Shown: positions 58,251 through 64,000 of the stretch, one piece after another
How positions within the stretch are numbered: position 1 is the first letter of the stretch
Layout: the number at the start of each line of letters is the position of its first letter
Source of the DNA: RFXV01 sp038150465
GTDB taxonomy: Bacteria > Bacteroidota > Bacteroidia > Flavobacteriales > Schleiferiaceae
Reading direction: 5' to 3'
Length of the DNA: 64,000 nt
NCBI GenBank assembly: GCA_038150465.1
Contig: JAYOTP010000008.1
Coordinates: 1 to 64,000 of the forward strand
The notes under the pieces: model-generated
What the model was told of the DNA's origin: nothing
Databases searched by the model: none
Seen by the model: the letters and a program-made list of their open reading frames with translations, nothing else
Translations under genes and position numbers: made by a program

Positions 58251-60369
58251 TCCCGGCGAGGTCCAGCAGGAAGGCATATTCCATAGCTGTTTCCCTCAGC
58301 GACTCAAAGCGACCGCTGGCCCCCGAATGACCGGTTTCCATATTGCAATACAGCAAGAGCGGATTGTTGTCGCGTTTCATCTCGCGCAGGCGGGCCACCC
58401 ATTTGGCCGGCTCCCAATACTGTACCTGGCTGTCGTGTAATCCTGTGGTCACCAGCATGGCAGGATAGTGCTGCTCCCGAACATTGTCGTACGGACTGTA
58501 GGTGCTCATATAGGCGTAAGCGGCGGAGTCATTCGGATTTCCCCATTCGTCGTATTCCCCCGTAGTCAGAGGGATGGTTTCATCGAGCATGGTGGTCAGC
58601 ACATCCACGAAGGGCACTGCAGCGATCACTCCGCGGTAAAGTTCTGGCGCCATGTTCACCACTGCACCCATGAGCAGCCCTCCCGCACTGCCTCCATAAG
58701 CAAAGGTGTTTTCAGGTCGGCCATAACCCTCACTTTGGAGGTGTTGGGTGCAACTGATGAAGTCCGTGAACGTATTGCGCTTGTTCATCAATTTCCCGTC
58801 CTCATACCAGTTCCTGCCGAGGTATTGGCCGCCTCTGATGTGTGCAATGGCGTATACATAGCCTCTGTCCAATAGACTCAGCCGAACGGAACTGAAACGT
58901 GCATCCACAGTGATCCCATAGCTTCCGTAGCCGTACACAAGAAGGGGATTGCTGCCGTCTTTCTTGAAGAGTTCCTTCTTGTAGACCAGGGAGATCGGGA
59001 CCTTCACTCCATCTTCAGCTTCGGCCCAGATGCGTTGGGTCTGATATTCAGATTTGTCGTAACCGCCAACGATCTCATATTCTTTCAAAAGCGTCTTCTC
59101 ACGACGGACCATATCGTAATCCAATACGCTTGAAGGAGTGGTCAGTGAAGAATATCCATAACGCAGGGTCTGACTGTCAAATTCCGGATTGTTACCGATC
59201 CCTGCCGAATAGGCTTCTTCCCCAAAGTCGAGGTAGTGTTCTTCTCCTTCCCAGGGAATGATGCGGATGCGGGTCAGTCCATTGCTTCTCTCATCAAGCA
59301 CCAGGTGGTCCCGGAACAACTCAAAGGACTCCAAATAAACGTCCGCGCGATGCGGTATGGTTTCGGTCCAATGTTCTTTTTCCGTGGCGCCTTCACTGCA
59401 ACTCATCAGGCGGAAGTTCGTGGCGCCGTCCCAGTTGGTCCGAACGAACCATTGGTCTTCAAAATGGGCGATCTGATATTCCAGTCCACGCTCCCTTTTC
59501 TGGAATATTTGGAATTCCTCAAGGGGCTGATCCGCCGGAAGGATCCGGTATTCATCGCTCAGGGTACTTCCCGATCCGATGATGATGTATTTCTTGCTCT
59601 TGGATCGGTAGACAAAAGTGGAGAAGGTCTCATCGGCCTCGTGGAACACTTCCACATCTTCGGATGCATCAGTGCCCAGGCGGTGCCGGAAGATCTTGTA
59701 GGACCGCAGCGAGGCATCCTTTACACTGTAGAATCCGGTTTGGTTGTCATTGGCCCAGACAAAATTCCCTGATGTGTTCGGTATGCGTTCTTCCAGGATC
59801 TCCCCGGTCTCCAGGTCCTTGAAACGGATGGTGTAGATCCTGCGGCTCAGGGTGTCTTCGCTGAAGGCGATCATTTTTTTATCCGGTCGAACCTTCAGTC
59901 CTCCCACATCGTAGTACGAATGCTCCTTTGCCAGTTCATTCACGTTGAGCATGACCTCCTCTTCGGCTTCCATGCTCCCTTCTTTCCGGCAATACATCGG
60001 ATGTTCCTGTCCGGTCTCGAAACGCGAATAATAGTAGTATCCGTCCAATCGGTAAGGAACTGATCGGTCGTCTTCCTTGATCCGGCCCTTGATCTCTTCA
60101 AAGAGCGTTTCTTGGAGAGCGACGGTGCCGCTCATGATCTTTTCGCGGTAGGCGTTCTCCTTGTTGAGATGGTCGATCACCTTTTGATCTTCCCTCTGAT
60201 TCATCCAGAAATAAGGGTCGAGTCGTGTTTCCCCATGCGCGACGAGGCGTTCGATCTTTTTTTCTGCTGCTGGAACTTCCATATAATTTGAAGTATTTTG
60301 ATCGGAGGATTCGCAGGCCGAAATAATAAGGCTGAGAACGATACCGCAAGTGTACGAGTGCTTGTCCAT
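58240..60369 (-). CDS. S9 family prolyl oligopeptidase (oligopeptidase B-like) lipoprotein
   Basis: 709 residues. The N-terminus MDKHSYTCGIVLSLIISAC looks like a lipoprotein signal (Cys19). A seven-bladed propeller (about 60-420) precedes an alpha/beta hydrolase domain: nucleophile Ser in FAYGGSAGGLLMGAVVN, Asp region GEYDEWGNPND, His in TTGLHDSQVQYWEPAKW. Oligopeptidase B cleaves short peptides after Lys/Arg; a periplasmic lipid-anchored form is suggested by the signal. Divergent from the SDR gene, only 31 bases apart. Confidence 0.93.
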   Translation of the reverse strand: MDKHSYTCGIVLSLIISACESSDQNTSNYMEVPAAEKKIERLVAHGETRLDPYFWMNQREDQKVIDHLNKENAYREKIMSGTVALQETLFEEIKGRIKEDDRSVPYRLDGYYYYSRFETGQEHPMYCRKEGSMEAEEEVMLNVNELAKEHSYYDVGGLKVRPDKKMIAFSEDTLSRRIYTIRFKDLETGEILEERIPNTSGNFVWANDNQTGFYSVKDASLRSYKIFRHRLGTDASEDVEVFHEADETFSTFVYRSKSKKYIIIGSGSTLSDEYRILPADQPLEEFQIFQKRERGLEYQIAHFEDQWFVRTNWDGATNFRLMSCSEGATEKEHWTETIPHRADVYLESFELFRDHLVLDERSNGLTRIRIIPWEGEEHYLDFGEEAYSAGIGNNPEFDSQTLRYGYSSLTTPSSVLDYDMVRREKTLLKEYEIVGGYDKSEYQTQRIWAEAEDGVKVPISLVYKKELFKKDGSNPLLVYGYGSYGITVDARFSSVRLSLLDRGYVYAIAHIRGGQYLGRNWYEDGKLMNKRNTFTDFISCTQHLQSEGYGRPENTFAYGGSAGGLLMGAVVNMAPELYRGVIAAVPFVDVLTTMLDETIPLTTGEYDEWGNPNDSAAYAYMSTYSPYDNVREQHYPAMLVTTGLHDSQVQYWEPAKWVARLREMKRDNNPLLLYCNMETGHSGASGRFESLRETAMEYAFLLDLAGISE

Positions 60370-60400
60370 AGAAATTTTCAGAGATCAAAAGTGAAAAATA

Positions 60401-61285
60401 ATGCAGTACGATAAACCCATGCTTGCGGAAGGCAGCCTGAAAGGCCGAGTGGTAGTGGTCACGGGGGGAGGGACCGGTCTTGGCAAGTCGATGAGTCGCT
60501 ATTTTGCCGAATTGGGGGCCCATCTGGTCCTCTGCAGCCGAAAACAAGAAGTGCTCGACCAGACGGCCAAAGAGATCCACTCAGAAACGGGCGCAGAGGT
60601 ATTGGCCAAAGCCTGTGACATACGGAAATACGACGAGGTAGAGGCGCTTAAAGAGGCGGCATTGGAGCGTTTTGGAGGCGTAGATGTATTGGTAAACAAT
60701 GCAGCTGGCAATTTTGTGAGTCCAACCGAGCGCCTGAGCCACAGCGCATTCGATGCCATCATCGATATCGTTCTGAAAGGAAGCAAGAATTGCACCTTGT
60801 GTTTTGGCAAGGACTGGATCGGTAAAGAACAAGAGAACAAAGTGGTTCTGAACATCATAACCACCTATGCATGGACCGGATCTCCTTTTGTCGTGCCTTC
60901 GGCCATGGCAAAGGCGGGTGTTCTCGCCATGACCCGTTCGCTTGCAGTGGAGTGGGCGAAATACGGCATCCGGCAGAATGCAATTGCCCCGGGACCATTT
61001 CCCACAGAGGGCGCATGGAACCGATTGATGCCCGGAAACATTCCAGACCGCTTGAATGTGGTGAACCAAATACCATTGCGTCGCGCAGGGGCGCATCAGG
61101 AGCTGTCGAATTTGGCGGCCTATCTCATCAGTGATTTCTCGGCCTATATCAACGGTGAGGTGGTGACCATCGATGGCGGCGAATGGTTGCAGGACGCCGG
61201 GCAATTGGCTTTCCTTGAACAACTCAGTTCATCCGACTGGGACGATATGGCACAAATGATCAAAGGCCTGAAAGGCAAGGCCTGA
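60401..61285 (+). CDS. SDR oxidoreductase (2,4-dienoyl-CoA reductase-like)
   Basis: 294 residues. Cofactor loop VVVVTGGGTGLGKSMSRYF, NNAAGNFVSPTERLS, and a late SDR block SAMAKAGVLAMTRSLAVEW with NAIAPGPFPTEGAWNRL, characteristic of the DECR-type group that lacks the usual Tyr (the YxxxK Tyr position reads SAMAK). Likely reduces unsaturated acyl-CoA during beta-oxidation. Its stop shares one base with the start of the phosphodiesterase gene. Confidence 0.87.
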   Translation: MQYDKPMLAEGSLKGRVVVVTGGGTGLGKSMSRYFAELGAHLVLCSRKQEVLDQTAKEIHSETGAEVLAKACDIRKYDEVEALKEAALERFGGVDVLVNNAAGNFVSPTERLSHSAFDAIIDIVLKGSKNCTLCFGKDWIGKEQENKVVLNIITTYAWTGSPFVVPSAMAKAGVLAMTRSLAVEWAKYGIRQNAIAPGPFPTEGAWNRLMPGNIPDRLNVVNQIPLRRAGAHQELSNLAAYLISDFSAYINGEVVTIDGGEWLQDAGQLAFLEQLSSSDWDDMAQMIKGLKGKA

Positions 61286-62181
61286 TGCGTGCGATCACAG
61301 CCCTCTGGGCCTGTCTTTTGGTCTTGTGTGCCTGTGATCCAGAGCCCGAAGTGGATTGGGACTCATTCGATCTTCAGGGCCACAGAGGCTGTCGGGGACT
61401 CATGCCTGAGAACAGTTCAGAGGGAATGAAGATGGCGCTGGAACTGGGCGTCAAGACCTTGGAACTCGATGTAGTGATCACTGCAGATCGTCAAGTGGTT
61501 CTGTCTCACGAGCCGTATCTCTCCAGTCAGATCTGTCTCGATGCCACCGGCCATCCCATTCACCCTGAGGAGCAATATGCATATGCCATTTATTCAATGA
61601 GCTTGCAGGAATTGGGTCGATACGACTGCGGATCCAAACCGAATCCGGCATTTCCTGAGCAAGCACATTTTCCCAGTCCAAAGCCATCACTTAAGGAAGT
61701 GATCCGATCAGCAGACGGTCATGCCCGTTCACTGGGTCGAACGCTGCCGATATACAATATAGAGACCAAGAGCACCATTCATGGGGATGGGCGACTGCAT
61801 CCCGAACCGGAAGAATTTGTGCATCTGGTCCATGAAGTGGTTTGCGAAGAAAACATCAGAGACAGATGCACGGTCCAGTCCTTCGATCCAAGAACGCTGC
61901 GGTCGCTGCACCAGCTGGATCCTGATATTCGTACGATCCTTTTGGTGGATGGGTCACAAGATGCTGTGCTGGCCCTGAATGAACTGGGGGTTTTGCCGTA
62001 TGCCGTCAGCCCTGAGCACCATTTGGTGGATGAGTCGACGATCCAATGGGCCAGATCAAAGAAAGTGAAGCTCATCCCATGGACGGTCAACGATACGGCT
62101 CGGGCACGCGAACTCATTGCGTGGGGTGTGGACGGCTTGATCACCGACTATCCGGACCGCATCAGAGCTCCCGGAAGTTAG
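61285..62181 (+). CDS. Glycerophosphodiester phosphodiesterase lipoprotein
   Basis: 298 residues. Lipoprotein signal MRAITALWACLLVLCAC (Cys17 or nearby). Catalytic start LQGHRGCRGLMPENSSEGMKMALELG with His-Arg, then ELDVVITADRQVVLSHEP (Glu-Asp and general His), and IETKSTIHG, all GDPD-family signatures. It hydrolyses glycerophosphodiesters from phospholipid turnover, probably in the periplasm. Ends 4 bases before the convergent TPR gene. Confidence 0.93.
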   Translation: MRAITALWACLLVLCACDPEPEVDWDSFDLQGHRGCRGLMPENSSEGMKMALELGVKTLELDVVITADRQVVLSHEPYLSSQICLDATGHPIHPEEQYAYAIYSMSLQELGRYDCGSKPNPAFPEQAHFPSPKPSLKEVIRSADGHARSLGRTLPIYNIETKSTIHGDGRLHPEPEEFVHLVHEVVCEENIRDRCTVQSFDPRTLRSLHQLDPDIRTILLVDGSQDAVLALNELGVLPYAVSPEHHLVDESTIQWARSKKVKLIPWTVNDTARARELIAWGVDGLITDYPDRIRAPGS

Positions 62182-62184
62182 GGT

Positions 62185-63252
62185 TCAAGGAACAGCGTTC
62201 AGCTTTTGATTCACCCGGCCCAGTGCAGTCGCAGAGGGCTGGTGTTTGGGGCGAATGCTCAAAGCCTCCCGATAATCCCGAGCCGCATTGGTCAGATCGC
62301 CCAGCATTTCGTGCGTATACCCTCTGCCGTAGTAGGCTTTGAAATTTCTCGGCCGCACGGCGATGGCCTGAGCAAAGGCATTGCGTGCTTTATCGTAGAC
62401 CCTGATCTGAGTGAGCACAAAACCCAGATTGTAGTAACTGTCTGCATCCTTTGGATCGATCCGGATGGCACGTTCGTAGGCGCCCATGGCTTCGTTCCAT
62501 TCTTGTTTGTCCATATGGAAGACCCCGATCTTGAAATAAATGTCTGAGCGATCGGGCTGCAGCGCCAGAATATTGCGGTAATAGGCTAAAGCGAGGGAGT
62601 CCTTTCTGCCTGCGTAGATCACACCGAGCATATCCAGGGCATCGAGGTGGGCATTGTCCAGGTCAACGGCCCGCTGGAAGTAGGGCAGCGCATCATCGTC
62701 ATTTTCTTTGACAGCACGAACCGCCAGACCCTTCAGGAAGTAAGCTTCTGCATTGTTTCGATCGATCTCGATCAGTTCATTGGCGGTCTTCAGGGCCTCG
62801 CGCACCAGGCCAATGGTCAGTTGAAGTCGCGTTAATTCTATGCGGCAGGGGATGTTCTCTGGATGCTGCAGCCCGCACTTTCTCCATATATCATTGGCCT
62901 TCTTGCTCTGATTGGCCGCCAGGTGAAAGCGTCCGCTGAGCCATTGCACCTCCTCATTCAGGCTGTCCATTTCCATGGCCTTATCCAGATGGGCCTTGGC
63001 GTAGGATAGGTTTTTGTCATCGAGATGCCGCTCAATTCGCTCGATCAAGGTCCCCATGTCGATTTCTGCTCCTGCCCTGAGGTACAGGTCGTCCGAAGCT
63101 CCAGCCGGTACAGCTTCTTCGATTCTTTTTTGTCTCTCCTCTTCGGTCGAAGGGGTACCACCGGAAGCGTCAGAAGCTCCGTTGCTGCAGGAGAGCATAA
63201 GAATAGTGAAAACCCAGCTGCAGAAAGCAGCGGGCCAGTATCCTCGATTCAT
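62185..63252 (-). CDS. TPR-repeat lipoprotein downstream of recA
   Basis: 355 residues. Lipoprotein signal MNRGYWPAAFCSWVFTILMLSC (Cys22). After a short acidic linker come about seven TPR units from residue ~85 to the end (for example NAEAYFLKGLAVRAVKENDD, SDIYFKIGVFHMDKQEWNEA, DSYYNLGFVLTQIRVYDKA, FKAYYGRGYTHEMLGDLTNA). A protein-interaction scaffold in the periplasm or outer membrane; partners unknown. The ATG overlaps the recA stop (ATGA), implying translational coupling to a cytoplasmic recombinase gene with which it has no obvious link. Confidence 0.9.
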   Translation of the reverse strand: MNRGYWPAAFCSWVFTILMLSCSNGASDASGGTPSTEEERQKRIEEAVPAGASDDLYLRAGAEIDMGTLIERIERHLDDKNLSYAKAHLDKAMEMDSLNEEVQWLSGRFHLAANQSKKANDIWRKCGLQHPENIPCRIELTRLQLTIGLVREALKTANELIEIDRNNAEAYFLKGLAVRAVKENDDDALPYFQRAVDLDNAHLDALDMLGVIYAGRKDSLALAYYRNILALQPDRSDIYFKIGVFHMDKQEWNEAMGAYERAIRIDPKDADSYYNLGFVLTQIRVYDKARNAFAQAIAVRPRNFKAYYGRGYTHEMLGDLTNAARDYREALSIRPKHQPSATALGRVNQKLNAVP

Positions 63253-64000
63253 CCCTTCAAGGCCTCAACGATCTTCGCTTCGATCTCCTCGGCCAACTCG
63301 GGATTGTCCATAAGAATGTTCTTGACTGCGTCCCGACCCTGCCCCAGACGGGTCTCCCCATAGCTGAACCAAGAGCCGCTTTTGGTGAGGACCTCATTGT
63401 CCACGCCCAGATCGATCAATTCACCTGCTTTGGATATGCCTTCTCCATAAATGATGTCGAATTCGGCCTGGCGGAATGGCGGAGCGACCTTGTTCTTGAT
63501 CACCTTGACCCGTGCGCGGTTGCCCATCACTTTGTCGGCATCCTTGATCTGACCGATGCGCCGGATGTCAAGCCGCACAGAGCTGTAGAATTTCAGCGCA
63601 TTTCCGCCGGTGGTCGTTTCTGGGTTTCCGAACATGACGCCGATCTTTTCCCTGAGCTGGTTGATGAAGATGCAGCAGCAGTGTGTCTTGCTGATGGTGG
63701 CTGTCAGTTTTCTGAGCGCCTGGCTCATCAATCGCGCCTGGAGGCCCATCTTGCTGTCGCCCATTTCGCCTTCGATCTCGCTCTTGGGCGTCAGTGCAGC
63801 AACGGAGTCGATCACGATCAGATCGATGGCTCCTGAACGGATCAGGTTGTCAGCGATCTCCAGCGCCTGCTCTCCATGATCGGGCTGTGAAATGATGAGG
63901 TCTTCTGTTTGGATATCCAGTCGTTCCGCATAGAAACGGTCAAATGCGTGTTCCGCATCGATGAATGCCGCGATGCCCCCAGCTTTTTGCACCTCGGCAA
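63249..64000 (-). CDS. recA: RecA recombinase, N-terminal part beyond the window
   Basis: The last ~250 codons of recA; the frame stays open to the window edge, so the Walker A region is missing. Visible: AAFIDAEHAFD, LIVIDSVAALTPKSEIEGE (Walker B), the L1/L2 region INQLREKIGVMFGNPETTTGGNALKFYSS, and ARVKVIKNKVAPPFRQAEFDI. RecA forms the strand-exchange filament and triggers SOS; RecO and DprA encoded elsewhere in this window both load it. Usual C-terminal length. Confidence 0.98.
   Translation of the reverse strand, partial: AEVQKAGGIAAFIDAEHAFDRFYAERLDIQTEDLIISQPDHGEQALEIADNLIRSGAIDLIVIDSVAALTPKSEIEGEMGDSKMGLQARLMSQALRKLTATISKTHCCCIFINQLREKIGVMFGNPETTTGGNALKFYSSVRLDIRRIGQIKDADKVMGNRARVKVIKNKVAPPFRQAEFDIIYGEGISKAGELIDLGVDNEVLTKSGSWFSYGETRLGQGRDAVKNILMDNPELAEEIEAKIVEALKG

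Noticed and set aside
1..64000. CRISPR array, tRNA/rRNA genes, insertion sequences, prophage or defence island
   Set aside because: No regularly spaced repeats, no RNA-gene signatures in the short intergenic regions, and no transposase, integrase or known defence proteins were seen on either strand.

Overview
This window is chromosomal DNA from a Bacteroidota bacterium, most likely the class Flavobacteriia. The evidence is a complete porP/sprF-gldK-gldL-gldM-gldN block (type IX secretion and gliding motor), a PorZ-like protein and a C-terminal type IX sorting domain, the Bacteroidota-type promoter box TAnnTTTG in front of many genes, few Shine-Dalgarno-like leaders, and families typical of this phylum (DUF4837 lipoprotein, NAD-dependent SDR threonine dehydrogenase, BrxA/B bacilliredoxin, LptE beside a sigma-54 activator). 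Exactly 100 Ns (45136-45235) inside gldN show that this is a draft or metagenome scaffold. I see no rRNA, tRNA, CRISPR array, insertion sequence or prophage. Coding density is very high and no gene-free stretch exceeds about 150 bases.

Layout. 1-4.4 kb: tail of a type IX substrate with its terminator, porZ-like gene overlapping recO. 3.4-7.8 kb (minus): a 59-residue lipoprotein, tatA, gatA, a LysM lytic transglycosylase and a DUF4837 lipoprotein. 7.9-14.8 kb: bacilliredoxin, TrhO, threonine dehydrogenase, then hemW, a cyclase-family gene and a YjbR-family gene in tight succession, an MFS carrier, and a NYN/cold-shock fusion. 14.8-18.5 kb (minus): pyrH-frr and a TonB-dependent receptor. 18.6-24.6 kb: SDR-dprA, gdhA, a GT39-like membrane protein and a small secreted protein. 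24.6-30.9 kb (minus): cupin-Rrf2-Lhr-type helicase, and EamA carrier plus aldehyde dehydrogenase. 30.9-36.2 kb (minus): a six-gene overlapping operon miaB, unknown secreted protein, sigma-54 activator, lptE, Glu-rich protein, secG, closed by a terminator.

36.3-45.3 kb (plus): topA, an arginase-fold protein that has lost metal ligands, then porP-gldKLMN. 45.4-50.6 kb: FAD oxidoreductase, DUF983, and an ABC-F/M16 peptidase/O-methyltransferase operon. 50.6-56.2 kb (minus): nucleotide-sugar operon degT-ugd-uxs-galE-rfbB. 56.2-58.3 kb: outer-membrane-like protein and waaA (Kdo transferase). 58.2-64 kb: S9 peptidase, SDR plus glycerophosphodiesterase, and recA (cut by the window end) overlapping a TPR lipoprotein gene.

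Much of the window serves the cell envelope: the type IX motor and translocon parts, LPS core and transport (waaA, lptE), UDP-sugar supply, Tat and Sec components and peptidoglycan turnover. I did not find a plainly new defence or mobile system. The best leads are the degenerate arginase-like protein beside the gld genes, the NYN-cold-shock fusion, the cupin-Rrf2-helicase operon, the sigma-54 activator embedded in an envelope operon, and recurrent promoter boxes, some so close to start codons that leaderless mRNAs are implied.
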